NCBI RefSeq assembly: GCF_014692875.1
Contig: NZ_CP061171.1
Span: forward strand, 4,774,001-4,838,000
Source: Pedobacter riviphilus
GTDB lineage: Bacteria > Bacteroidota > Bacteroidia > Sphingobacteriales > Sphingobacteriaceae
Reading direction: 5' to 3'
DNA length: 64,000 nt
Positions 42,269 through 53,034 of the stretch are shown in pieces (position 1 is the first letter of the stretch; every line of letters starts with the position of its first letter). The notes beneath the pieces were generated by a model that ran no database searches, had not been told where the DNA came from, and saw nothing but the letters and a program-made list of their open reading frames with translations. The position numbers were made by a program, and so were the translations under genes.

Positions 42269-45200
42269 TTAGAATGATAGCTTTGCATTAATCCCTATTG
42301 TCCTGGTTGTCGGATATGCACCACTTTGTATCCCTTGCGCATTTCCAGAAGACAAATTCTCTTCCGGATCTGAATAAGGGAGATTTTTATGTATAATCCA
42401 TAAATTTCTTCCAAAAACAGAAAGATCAATCCCTTTAACAGGGCCCCATTTTGAAATCATGGCTTTCGGAAAAGAGTACGTTAATGTAGCTTCTCTTAAT
42501 TTTACATAACTGGCATCGTATGAAAATGCAGACTGCGGAAGGGTAGGAGAATTGGCGTCTATCACTACACGTTTAGTATTAACCTGACCGTTTTCTGTTA
42601 CACCATCTAAAATAACGCCTCCGCTATTTCCACTATCGGTTACCGGATTCCTTACCGGATTACCCAGATCGTTTAAACCAACGGTATTTGGTAAAATACC
42701 GGTATAGGTAGCATAAAATTGGTCTAATGACCAAACATTGCCCCCAGAACGGATGTCAATTAAGAATCCTAAGGATACGTTTTTATACTTAAAGCTATTA
42801 TAAATACCGCCAATCCATTTTGGGTTAATATTGCCGATAACATTAGTTGTACTTGATGTTATTTTATAATATCCATCTGCACCAATAACTTTTTGTCCGT
42901 TTGCGTTATAGACATAATCTTTGCCCTGAATGGTACCATACGGCTGGCCTAAAGTAGCATTAACACTTATACCAGCCTGAAAGCTAGCTAATTGCAAATT
43001 TCTACTATCATTATACAATTCCAAAACCTTACTGTCATTTTTTGTCCAATTGACATTAATGTTCCAAGAAAAATTTTGTGTTTTAATCGGCGAACCATAC
43101 AATGAAACCTCGACACCATTATTTCTTATCACGCCAGCATTAACATAGGTATTGGTAAATCCTGTTGCAGCAGAAACCGCAACTGGTATAACTTGATTTT
43201 TTGTTTTTGTTAGGTAATATGAAGCATCAAAACCAATGCGGTTATCCAAAAATGCCATCTCTAAACCAATCTCACTGCTTTCAGTCTTTTCGGGTTTCAA
43301 TGAAGGATTATTTGTAGTAAAAGGATATGCAAATAAAATGCTTGATCCAAATAGATTTTGAGAGGTATAAACATTTTTGGTACTTCCCCAAGGTGCATCG
43401 TTTCCAACTGTAGCATAGTTGACACGTAGTTTTCCAGATGATATCCAGTCAACTTTATCCTTTAGCTGCTTAGAGAACAACCAACTGCCAGCAACCGAAT
43501 AATAGTTATATGCATTTCCGCCTTCCGGAAGTGTAGAAGATTTATCTCTTCTAAAAGTACCCTCTAAGGTTAAAAATTCATTATAGGTCAGGGTAGCTCC
43601 ACCAAAAAATCCGTCAACTTCTCTAGGCTCATATCTTTCTATAGGGGCTGCTACGGCACCAACAGAATTAGAAATACTATAAAGCCCAGGCACAATGAGG
43701 CCACCATTTGTTGTGGAAAAAACGCTATTCAACAAACTCTTTCTGATATTACCCCCAAGCAATGCTTTCAAATTAAGGTTCTTCGTTACATTTTTATCAA
43801 AGTTTGCGATAAGGTCAAAATTTGTTTCGTTGAACGACCTGTCCGTGCGGGCATAAGAAGCTGCTCCCTTACTTCCTACAGCAACCCTTTCTTCCTGAAA
43901 TTCATTGTAAGTATCTAAAGAAACACGTCCGAGAATATTTAGCCAATCAGTTGCCTTATAATTTAAAGACGCATTCCCAAAAATCCTGCTCCTTGTATCA
44001 TTTTCATAATTCTGGTACCTTGTCCAATAATAATTATCAGTATATTTAGCCACAAGGCCTTCAGGTGAAGAAGGGTCAGACCAATTCCATGTAACATTTT
44101 GCTTATTTCTAAAGTAAGCATCCTTTTGAGCCATCATATCAACATTGGTTTGATACCATTGCCTAAAATTTTGGTTCACATTTAAGCCACTATATCCTGA
44201 CCCATATCTGCCCAAACCCTCAACTTTTGAGTAATTCGCAAGTGCCGATGCGGTTAACCGATCGGTAATTTGGTACGTAGAGCCAAAATTCAATATATTT
44301 TTAATGATTTTACTATTGGGTAACGTTCCGCGGTCATCACTTCTGGTATAGCCAAGTTTGATTGCCCCTTTATCGGATGCGCCATCAAATATTATATTAT
44401 TGTTATTAGAAATTGCTGTTTCATAAAATGTTGATGGATTATTTGCGGCAGCCACCCATGGTGTTTTTTTCTTATAATTAGGAGAGTATGGATCAAAGGC
44501 ATCCCATTGATACACCAGTAGGTTTGGATCAAATTTAGCCCCGTAAGATGCATCTTCAGAAGTTGGAACAACCCTCTCCTTAACACCATTACCCTGAACA
44601 TCAATCAATAAGAAGCCATCTCCGCTTTCGTATCCACTTGAATACCCGGCACCATACTCAGTTTGATACTTCGGGAAAGTTGATTTGTCAATTGTTCCGA
44701 CGGTTAAGCCACTATTAATTGTAATCCCCATACCTTTACTCTTCCTGCTTTTTGTAGTAATCATAATTACACCATTCGCTCCTCTGGAGCCATAAAGCGC
44801 ACTCGCTGCAGCTCCTTTAAGCACGTTAACCGATTCTATATCGTCAGGATTGATATCTGCTGCCGCATTTCCATAATCATAACCACCCCTCCCTCCTTGC
44901 TGGTTAGTAGAGTTATTGTTTGAATTGTCGACCGGAACACCATCAACTACAAATAACGCCTGATTATTCCCTATTAAAGACTTATTTCCTCTGATTACGA
45001 CATTAGTTGACCCACCAATTGCATTGCCTTGAATAATCTGCAAACCAGATACTTTACCTGATAGAGCAGACGCGGCGTTTGATGACCGTGTTTGTGTAAG
45101 TTCTTCGCCTTTTACCTGCTGCGCCGCATAAGATAATGTATTTTTCTTCCTAACCTGGCCCAAAGCGGTTACCACAACTTCATCCAAAGCCTTAGCATCT

Positions 45201-45489
45201 GAAGATAAGACAGCATTGATTACATCTGAACTTCCAATCGGTTTGGATTGAGTGGCAAACCCGATTGAAGAAAATACAATAATTTTAGCGTCCGGTGAGA
45301 CTTTAATGGAGAACTTTCCGTCAGCATTAGTTGAGGTGCCCCTGTGGCTCCCTGAATTTTTACGCTTACTCCAGGGATTGGCAGTTTGTCTTCTGAAGAC
45401 GTAACTGTTCCATTGATTGTTCGATCCTGTGCCAATGCCGCTAGTGCAAAAAACATACAGATGAACAAACTCGGTAGAAGTTTTTTCAT
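42269..45489 (-). CDS. SusC/RagA family protein (pair E), one frameshift
   Basis: About 1,073 aa as one gene. Signal peptide MKKLLPSLFICMFFALAALA, regulatory-like domain interrupted after KIQGATG, then LDEVVVTALG signature, plug RGNKSLIGNNQALFVVDGV, and barrel ending TIGINAKLSF. The frame breaks at the C4 run 45339-45342, inside the regulatory-like domain. One added base restores GGTSTNADGKFS, as in the paralogues, and gives 1,074 codons exactly. Confidence 0.88.
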
Positions 45490-45495
45490 TGTTTT

Positions 45496-45571
45496 AAATA
45501 GGTTAGTTAATGATTCGCCTAATTTAAGCGTTGAGATTCAGGTTAAAAAGCTTTTTTTAACAAGTTTTAAC
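45496..45571 (-). promoter_or_regulatory. Promoter, GTTAA direct repeat and leader box of pair E
   Basis: Minus strand: GTTAA (45571-45567), N5, GTTAA (45561-45557), 30 bp, TAAATTAG (45526-45519), leader box ATTAACTAACCTATTT (45511-45496), ATG at 45489. The 30-bp distance from repeat to -7 box equals that in pairs C and D. The -33 element is less exact (CTTTTT). Confidence 0.62.
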
Positions 45572-45676
45572 AAAAAAGCACCAAAAAAAATCAAACACTT
45601 GATATTCAGACCACTAAAAAGCGTTAATTTTCTTTCTTATCGAGAAATAAACAGCTAAAAAACACTTATCTAATGG

Positions 45677-45713
45677 TTTTTTTCACAAAAAAGATTATTT
45701 TTTTGTGAAAAAA
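45677..45713. repeat. AT-rich 16-bp inverted repeat
   Basis: Arms TTTTTTTCACAAAAAA and TTTTTTGTGAAAAAAA around a short GATTA-type loop, between the start of susC pair E and the 3' end of the M14 gene. It may terminate the M14 transcript (minus strand) or be an operator. The rest of 45572-45907 has no gene that I can see. Confidence 0.55.
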
Positions 45714-45907
45714 ATGAAATTTAACTAAAAAACCACACCAACCACACCCAATTATAACTAGAATACTTTATTTCTATTAAAAATAAACAACGCAAAGAGA
45801 TAAACAACCAGATATTTGCTTAAAATATATAGAATATTGCGATAATATCAGAAAAATAGCGAGAAAACCACAACCTTATGGAGAAAACAAGCTATATATT
45901 GCATGCA

Positions 45908-48400
45908 CTAATAACGACAAAATAAGATATTCCCGAAAAGAGTCTTACCACCTTCCCAAAAATTCCTGAAAAGCGGGTCGTTAGCCAAATAAACTACTTG
46001 GCCTCGCCCGAAATCTTGTACACCAATAAGGAGTCCGGTTTTAAGGTCTTCTCTTGCTTTTTTGCCAACTACACCAGCCATTAAGCTTTTTTCGTTAATT
46101 AAACCCACGTTCCAGCCTTTAACAAAAGGCTCATAAACCTTGCGGTCTGTTTTTAAACTGTAGTAGGTTTTACCCAAGCCGTAAGAAAACGGGTGACTAG
46201 CATCGAGGTTGATCCGATAAATTGCACCTGGTATGGTCGTTTCGAAATCGTCTCTGTCCTTATCCTTGAAAAGAAGTTTGTTCGCTTCAGGCTTTTCGTC
46301 CTTTTTTACAACCGCTTCCTTCTTTTTAATATCAAATCCTTTTTTCTCGAATACACTTTCGATTGCATCTTCCATCAAAATCAATCTTCCTCCTTTATTT
46401 AACCAGGCCGTTAAACCATCACCTATAAAAGGGCTATAACTTCCATCTGGCAAAACCAAGGTGTTTACTTTATTAATATCCAGGCTATTCAGATCTTTAG
46501 CATTAATAATGATTGGCGAAAGATTTAAATCGTGCTCAAGAAAAAACCAAGCTTCGCCAAAAGCGAGAGAAGAAACCTCCATGCCAGATACAATGGCAAT
46601 TTTGGGCTGTTTTAACAATGGATAAACATTAGAACCAAAATCTTTCCCTTTTTCTACAAAACCACTGCTAACGGCCTGGACTGGCCTGTTCAAGGTTTTG
46701 GTAATCGATGCAAGCTTATCTTTTATCCCTCTTACCAGTCTTTCGTTTTCCGCCCTCAACACAATTAGGGTTCCGGCAGGATAATCTTTACCGTTTACAG
46801 CAAATGGCTGATCGGCCTGTCTAACTTTTATATTTTCTTTTTGCAACGCAGTTAAAACCTGAACATCTTCGCTTGTTCCCCAGCTAAACAACCAGGCTAA
46901 GGGTTTCTCCACCTCGTTATTGATTATTTTTGGTTCTTCAATCGCTGAATACTTCCCTTTTATACTTTCTTTACTGGCATAAGCCTTTAATCCGTACACA
47001 TAGGGAAGGGCCCAGGCGGTAATATCATAAGTGTTAGAATCGGTTACAAGGGTTTGGGGCTCTAATAAAACATTGGCCAAAACTGCTCTTGGCTGCTGAA
47101 TATTAACAATTAAATCGTTACGGGCGATGCTAAAATTTTCTTCCTTTTGGGTATCATAATCGTACCCCCTTCCGGTTTTATCACTACCAAAGGCAAATTC
47201 GATTTTATTTTTAGTTAGCAGTTCTGCCAATCTTTTTAAGCGGGATAAATTAGTCGCTTTTATGATATAACTTTTATAAACGCCCGGACTATTGGCTAAT
47301 TCCTGCTGGAAATATTTTTTATATTCCTCTAATAATTTATTATGGTTTAAAGAGGTTACTTCAAGGGTCGACATCCCCGTTGTAAAGTGGTGTGCTATAC
47401 GGTCTTTTAGGGTTAGCGTATCACCGTCATTGGTTACCACAGATAATCCAGCCCTGATTCCGCCCTGTTCATAGGTCATGCCGATTGATCCATTATATAA
47501 AGGATAAGTATCGCCATAGGAGGGGTATAGCAAATCGAAACGCTCTTTGGTGAAGTACTGCCAGCCTTCTGCATCAAAATATTTGGCATTATTCTTACCT
47601 ACCACCACCTGGAAGCTTTTTTGCCAAGGTGTAATATCTTGGTGAACCGGCTCTGCCGCCGGTGCGAAATAGTAAGGCTCATTATAACTTTGCTCATGAA
47701 AATCGACATGCACCTGAGGCATCCATTGGTTGTATAGCGCTAACCTTTGCTGACTTTCAATTTGGGTTTGCCAGGCCCAATCTCGGTTTAAGTCGAAATA
47801 ATAATGATTTGGTCTACCGCCCGGCCATGGCTCGATGTGTTCTCTTGACAAGGGATCAGAATTGGGTGTTTTTCCCACCACACTATTAAAGTAATTCACA
47901 TAACGGTCTCTTCCATCGGGGTTTAAACAAGGGTCAATCACCACCACTGTATTTTTTAACCAATCTGTTGCAGGTTTATTATTGCCCGAAACTAAGGTAT
48001 AAAGCATCTTCATGGAAGTTTCAGTAGAATTTGCCTCATTACCATGTACATTATAACTTAACCAAAGTATAGCGGGCTGATTTGTTAAATCGACACTATT
48101 ATTATTCGTGCCCGTTGCCAAAACTAAATTGTTATTCCTAATCTGTTCCAGTCTAGTTATATTTTCTGCAGAAGAAACAACTGCCGCCATCAGCGGCCTG
48201 CCCTCATTGGTTTTACCATATTCTATCAATTTGACATTCTTTGGAGCTGCTGCAGCTGTTTGCCTAAAATAATCGACTACTTTATGGTGAGGAGTGAAGT
48301 GTGCGCCTAACTCATATCCCAAAAAATCATCGGGACTTTTTATTTGGCCATAAACACTTAGATTAATGAATAATGCAATGCAAAACAGAACGTATCTCAT
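45908..48400 (-). CDS. M14 family zinc carboxypeptidase, secreted
   Basis: 830 aa with a signal peptide (ends near SVYGQ). The metallocarboxypeptidase domain covers about residues 30-370: NVHGNEANSTE supplies the H-x-x-E zinc ligands, DPCLNPDGRDR and LNRDWAW are substrate-pocket motifs, VDFHEQS supplies the third zinc ligand, and GMTYEQGG fits the catalytic Glu region. The C-terminal half has a class-I-amidotransferase-like fold, common in this subfamily. It removes C-terminal residues from peptides in the periplasm or outside the cell. It is the only hydrolase in the susCD array, and lies after pair F, separated by a terminator. Confidence 0.88.
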   Translation of the reverse strand: MRYVLFCIALFINLSVYGQIKSPDDFLGYELGAHFTPHHKVVDYFRQTAAAAPKNVKLIEYGKTNEGRPLMAAVVSSAENITRLEQIRNNNLVLATGTNNNSVDLTNQPAILWLSYNVHGNEANSTETSMKMLYTLVSGNNKPATDWLKNTVVVIDPCLNPDGRDRYVNYFNSVVGKTPNSDPLSREHIEPWPGGRPNHYYFDLNRDWAWQTQIESQQRLALYNQWMPQVHVDFHEQSYNEPYYFAPAAEPVHQDITPWQKSFQVVVGKNNAKYFDAEGWQYFTKERFDLLYPSYGDTYPLYNGSIGMTYEQGGIRAGLSVVTNDGDTLTLKDRIAHHFTTGMSTLEVTSLNHNKLLEEYKKYFQQELANSPGVYKSYIIKATNLSRLKRLAELLTKNKIEFAFGSDKTGRGYDYDTQKEENFSIARNDLIVNIQQPRAVLANVLLEPQTLVTDSNTYDITAWALPYVYGLKAYASKESIKGKYSAIEEPKIINNEVEKPLAWLFSWGTSEDVQVLTALQKENIKVRQADQPFAVNGKDYPAGTLIVLRAENERLVRGIKDKLASITKTLNRPVQAVSSGFVEKGKDFGSNVYPLLKQPKIAIVSGMEVSSLAFGEAWFFLEHDLNLSPIIINAKDLNSLDINKVNTLVLPDGSYSPFIGDGLTAWLNKGGRLILMEDAIESVFEKKGFDIKKKEAVVKKDEKPEANKLLFKDKDRDDFETTIPGAIYRINLDASHPFSYGLGKTYYSLKTDRKVYEPFVKGWNVGLINEKSLMAGVVGKKAREDLKTGLLIGVQDFGRGQVVYLANDPLFRNFWEGGKTLFGNILFCRY

Positions 48401-48525
48401 GAAAAATTAATTGTTGAATCAATTATACATAAAATAATCTTGATTTTGAGCAGCTGCGTTTATATCATTTTTGTGGTTAAATCACTATAAAAACGGATAC
48501 CAAGGCCCAAAAAACAAAAAAGGCA

Positions 48526-48554
48526 ACCCGAAAATCGGATCGCCTTTTAAAAAA
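48526..48554 (-). terminator. Terminator of susCD pair F
   Basis: Stem AAAAGGCgatCCGA / TCGGgttGCCTTTTT on the minus strand with a T tract, directly after the susD stop at 48556. It probably separates pair F from the M14 gene. Confidence 0.75.
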
Positions 48555-48555
48555 A

Positions 48556-49974
48556 TTAGTTGGCCCACCAAACCTTAGTAGAGGTAGCTATACTTTGCTG
48601 AGGTTGCGGGTTTGAAGTGATTTCTTGAGATGGATAAGGAAAACGTTGTGGAATATAAGGCTTAAAGGCATTTTGAACTACAGATAAGGCAGGATATCCT
48701 GTTCTTCGCCAGTCGTTATACACTTCAAGTGATAAAAAATCGGCAATGTATTTTTCGCCAATTATCGTTTTTAAAGGGGTAGTTGCATCAAGTGTTGCAT
48801 GAGCAGCAAGATAAGTAGCCTTATCTGCAGCAGCTACCTTTAACATATCCATGTGTGCTCCAATCGCACTGTTATATATCGGCGTTGCTGCAGCGGCCCC
48901 TGATTTATAAAGTGTGGCCTCTGCTTTAATAAATAATGCTTCAGCATAAGTAGCCAGGAATACGGGAGCAGCTGAGCCACTATCATTCCCATCAATATAC
49001 CCGCCATAAAATGTTCCTACAGTAGCGTATATGGTTGGGTCTGTGGCTGCCGCTGTACCACTCGTTCTACCAATATAATTGCTACCCGAACCTTGATTTG
49101 CTAAAACTGGCAATCTTGGGTCGTTATTCGCTTTTAAAATATTAACAAGATAAGATGACAAAACAACACCACCGGCACCTGGCAATGTATTTTGATACCA
49201 GGGATTTTCTGCTTTTGCCGTTCCTACATAAGTGATGGAAGCATTATCCGCATTTGAAGCGAAACCATTCTGTAGTGCTGCAAGGGCCAAATCGGCCTGG
49301 GTGGCAGCACTATAACCCGCCGCTTTACTCAAACGCAGATAATATCGAGCCTTAAGCGTATAGGCAAATTTCTTCCACGCACCTAAATTTCCGCCGTAAA
49401 TAAAATCGTCAGAACCAATAGCTTTTCCAGATGATGTACTGCTTAGTTTAGCAATAGCATCATCAAGTGTACTTTGAATAACCTTATAGATACTTTCTTG
49501 GGAATCATATATTGGTTTTGTGCCATTTAGTGCCTGAAATGCCTGTGAATATGGAATGTCGCCCCATAAATCGGTACAAACAGCTAAATTATAGGCTAAT
49601 AACACTTTGCCAACACCTGAATAAGCAGTACTACCTTTCTGATCGGCATTACTGATCAGGGTGCGTAAATTATAAAAGATAGCAGGATAAAGGTCAAAAC
49701 TCCAGGTATTGTTTACATCTGTCGGGGTAATGCGATAAGTATCGATATTGGGTGATTCTTGATTTAGTGCCAGTTGTTGTGTCCAATAAGCTGTTGTAAC
49801 CGATGGATAACCAGCGGCAATTTGCGTAGTGGTATAAAGCTCAACAGGAGATAAAATCAATGATTCCTGCACCTTTGTAGGATTATTGGGATCTTGATTG
49901 ATATCCAAAAATTTTTTACAGCCCGTAAAAGAAAGCAGCAATACAGTGACTATTGAATAATATATAATTTTCAT
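48556..49974 (-). CDS. SusD-like (SusD_2 type) lipoprotein (pair F)
   Basis: 472 aa. Lipobox SFTGC followed by KKFLDINQDPNNP; core YNLAVCTDLWGDIPYSQAF and AWKKFAYTLKARYYLRL; end TSTKVWWAN. It follows susC by 12 bp. SusD_2 branch. Confidence 0.92.
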   Translation of the reverse strand: MKIIYYSIVTVLLLSFTGCKKFLDINQDPNNPTKVQESLILSPVELYTTTQIAAGYPSVTTAYWTQQLALNQESPNIDTYRITPTDVNNTWSFDLYPAIFYNLRTLISNADQKGSTAYSGVGKVLLAYNLAVCTDLWGDIPYSQAFQALNGTKPIYDSQESIYKVIQSTLDDAIAKLSSTSSGKAIGSDDFIYGGNLGAWKKFAYTLKARYYLRLSKAAGYSAATQADLALAALQNGFASNADNASITYVGTAKAENPWYQNTLPGAGGVVLSSYLVNILKANNDPRLPVLANQGSGSNYIGRTSGTAAATDPTIYATVGTFYGGYIDGNDSGSAAPVFLATYAEALFIKAEATLYKSGAAAATPIYNSAIGAHMDMLKVAAADKATYLAAHATLDATTPLKTIIGEKYIADFLSLEVYNDWRRTGYPALSVVQNAFKPYIPQRFPYPSQEITSNPQPQQSIATSTKVWWAN

Positions 49975-49986
49975 GGTTTTTCTAGA

Positions 49987-52900
49987 TTAAAAGGTTGCTT
50001 TTATTGCAAAATTATAACTCCTGTTTGTTGGGGTAACAAAATTGGTAAAACTTGCGCCGTTACCCGTTCCATACAAACTCACTTCTGGATCAGATCCTGT
50101 ATAATGAGGGGCGTAAACCCATAAGTTTCTGCCTGTGGCCGATATACTTAATCCTTTAAATGGTGTTCTCTTTAAAAAAGCCGGATTAAAGTTATAAGCC
50201 AATGTCACTTGTCTTAATTTATAATAAGTACCATCCTCTACGCCGGTTTCATCTACAACACTTTCATTATTTTGATAATACCCCTGATCGAGTTTAGCTA
50301 CAGTTGTATTTACCGCCCCATCGCTTTCTCTAATACCATCAAATACTTTGGTCGCTGTCCTGTCTTCAGTTTTTTTGGTCGTTCCATAAAAATCTAAATA
50401 ATGACCGTCTAAATTATAAACGTCACCACCATACCTCATATCGAATACGGCAGACAAGCTCAATCCTTTATAAGTGAAACTTGTAGTTAAACCTGCATTC
50501 CATTTTGGTGTTGTATTTCCAATTACACCAAGTTGATCGTCAATAATCGGATATCCATTATCATCGATCAATAATTTACCATCGCCGTTTCTTTTATACC
50601 TCGAACCATATATTACACCGTAAGGTTGGTTTTTATAGGCAAAAATACCTGGGTTTGTAAAGCCTGCAAATTGTATATTCTCCAAGCCCTGGCCAATTTC
50701 TGTAACTTCATTCTTTATTTTCGAGAAATTAAGACCGATATTCCACGTAATATCTTTCGTTTTAATAGGAGTACCATTCAAGACTAATTCTATACCCTTA
50801 TTATACATGCTTGCCGCATTGATGGTAGCAGCATTAAAACCTGATGATGGCGTAATTGGAGTAGTGGTAATTAAATCAACACTTTTTTTGTCGAAATAGG
50901 TAGCTTCTATACTTAATCTACTTTTAAACATTTTTAGTTCAATCCCTGTTTCGAACTCTTTTAATCCTTCATTTTTAAGATTTGGATCACCATAAGTATT
51001 GGTTAGCAAAAATCCATTTTGACCTTGATAAGGAAATTCTATATTCGAAATTACTGGATGTACATAAGTGGTATTTAAAGCATATGGCCCTACGTTATCG
51101 TTTCCTACATAAGAATAAGAAACCCTGATCTTACCAAAATTTAAAACGTCATTATCATCTAAATGAAGCGGTTCGGTAAATATAAATGCAGCAGATGCAG
51201 AGCCATATGGATAATAATTTTTATCCTGGCTTAAAACCGAAGTACCGTCATAACGCCCTGTTAACGACAAAGATATCATCCTTTTATACTCGGTTGTTAA
51301 TTGTGCATAATAACCAATTTTTCTTTTAGTATAATTATTTATAGAAGATATTTGAGTGGAAGCATTATTGATGTTATAAAAATCATTAACAGATAAGCCT
51401 ACACCCTTATCAAACACAACCCGTTGAGAGTTACTTAGAATGTTGTTCCCCAAAAGTATGCTAGCAAACCAATCTTCATTAAAGTTCTTTTTGGCCTCTA
51501 CAATAATGTCATTATTAAACTGTTTGTAATTTATTTCACGGTTATACATTTTGCCATCTGCAGACTCTCCACCTACTATCCCTGGTGCCTCATGGTAGTT
51601 ACTGTTATCATTGTAAATGTCAGCACCACCGCGTTCAGTTATGGTTAACCATGGCAAAGGATTATAATTTACTGTAAGTACAGGTAAAAAACGGTTAACT
51701 GCAGATACAAACTTAGTATTATCTACCAACCAATATGGATTGTTCCTGGCCGCTCTGTATACACGCTGTGATCCATCTGGATTTGTAGTTGGGAACGGAT
51801 TCCATGAGATAGGGGCCGCATAAACAGTCCAATAAGGACTAGCCAATCCATTACCTTCCGCCAAGCGGTCATTTACAGAATTAACATAGTTAAACTGCCC
51901 GGTAACAGTGATATCTTTTGTTATTTTATTCGAAAATTTCGTAAATAATGAATGTCTTCCAAAATCCGTAGACGGTACCGTTCCATTCGTTTTTAGATAG
52001 GAATAAGAAACTAGATAAGTAGAATTGTCTGTTGAACCATTTACCGCTAAGGTATTATCTGTGGTAAAACCTGTTTTAAAGAACTCCTTTCTTGGATCAT
52101 GTTTCTCAACAGGTTGTCCATTTACCATTAAACCATCAATAAGTGGTCCCCATGAAGATGAACTTAGCTGACCATTATTTCCATCAACATAAACGCCCTT
52201 ACTGCCTTGAGCATATTTGTCTTGAAATTCTGGCAAAATAGGATTATCAAAAGTGACGCCAGAACTTAGGGTTACCGATGGCTTTCCTTTACCGGTTTTA
52301 GTCGTTATAATTACAACACCTCTTGCTGCAGCAGCACCATACAATGCACTTGCCGCTGCACCTTTTAATATCGTTACGCTTTCTATAATATTCGGATCAA
52401 TATCAATGGCACGGTTTGATGTTCCTCCGGCACTTAATGCACCATCTGGATTACCAGCCTCAGAATTATCAATCGGCACACCATCCAGAATAAAAAGGGC
52501 TCCGTTTTCTCCTGTTAATGAAGTATTACCCCGGATTACAATTTTTGATGACCCCCCTGCCGCGCCGCTGGAGTTTGTAATCTGAACACCGGCAACTTTA
52601 CCAGCTAAGGCATTAACCAGGTTATTTTCTTTTGCATCTACCAAAGCACCTCCGCTAACTTCCTGGGTAGAATAGGTTAGTGTGCGTTTCTCTCTTTTTA
52701 TGCCTAAAGCTGTAACAACCACCTCACCTAAAACTTTAGAATCAGTAACCAGCACAACATTAATTACGTTAGAAGCGCCGATATTAACGGTTTGCGTTGA
52801 AAATCCGATAGATGAAAATTGTAAACTCTTTGCCCCTGATGAAGTTTTCAGTGAAAACTTCCCATCTGCTCCAGTTGACACGCCTATATTAGTGCCGATT

Positions 52901-53034
52901 ACCTTAATACTTACCCCAGGAATCGGTGTACCATCTTCTTTAGCGGTAACCGTACCCGTAATGGTTCTCTCTTGTGCCATTGCAACAGATACAAATAGCA
53001 ACAGGATGAACAAACTTTGTAGTAGTTTCTTCAT
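49987..53034 (-). CDS. SusC/RagA family protein (pair F), intact
   Basis: 1015 aa from MKKLLQSLFILLLFVSVAMA (53034), chosen because it matches the signal peptide of the five paralogues; the open frame upstream is unlike a signal sequence. Regulatory-like domain, LGEVVVTALG signature, plug RGNTSLTGENGALFILDGV, barrel ending FAIKATF. The leader ATTATTAACTAAACTAAT resembles that of pair A, and no GTTAA direct repeat is present. Confidence 0.93.
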   Translation of the reverse strand: MKKLLQSLFILLLFVSVAMAQERTITGTVTAKEDGTPIPGVSIKVIGTNIGVSTGADGKFSLKTSSGAKSLQFSSIGFSTQTVNIGASNVINVVLVTDSKVLGEVVVTALGIKREKRTLTYSTQEVSGGALVDAKENNLVNALAGKVAGVQITNSSGAAGGSSKIVIRGNTSLTGENGALFILDGVPIDNSEAGNPDGALSAGGTSNRAIDIDPNIIESVTILKGAAASALYGAAAARGVVIITTKTGKGKPSVTLSSGVTFDNPILPEFQDKYAQGSKGVYVDGNNGQLSSSSWGPLIDGLMVNGQPVEKHDPRKEFFKTGFTTDNTLAVNGSTDNSTYLVSYSYLKTNGTVPSTDFGRHSLFTKFSNKITKDITVTGQFNYVNSVNDRLAEGNGLASPYWTVYAAPISWNPFPTTNPDGSQRVYRAARNNPYWLVDNTKFVSAVNRFLPVLTVNYNPLPWLTITERGGADIYNDNSNYHEAPGIVGGESADGKMYNREINYKQFNNDIIVEAKKNFNEDWFASILLGNNILSNSQRVVFDKGVGLSVNDFYNINNASTQISSINNYTKRKIGYYAQLTTEYKRMISLSLTGRYDGTSVLSQDKNYYPYGSASAAFIFTEPLHLDDNDVLNFGKIRVSYSYVGNDNVGPYALNTTYVHPVISNIEFPYQGQNGFLLTNTYGDPNLKNEGLKEFETGIELKMFKSRLSIEATYFDKKSVDLITTTPITPSSGFNAATINAASMYNKGIELVLNGTPIKTKDITWNIGLNFSKIKNEVTEIGQGLENIQFAGFTNPGIFAYKNQPYGVIYGSRYKRNGDGKLLIDDNGYPIIDDQLGVIGNTTPKWNAGLTTSFTYKGLSLSAVFDMRYGGDVYNLDGHYLDFYGTTKKTEDRTATKVFDGIRESDGAVNTTVAKLDQGYYQNNESVVDETGVEDGTYYKLRQVTLAYNFNPAFLKRTPFKGLSISATGRNLWVYAPHYTGSDPEVSLYGTGNGASFTNFVTPTNRSYNFAIKATF

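Noticed and set aside
17485..53034. Classical polysaccharide utilisation locus
   Set aside because: No glycoside hydrolase, lyase, sulfatase or sugar-sensing regulator is present in the block.
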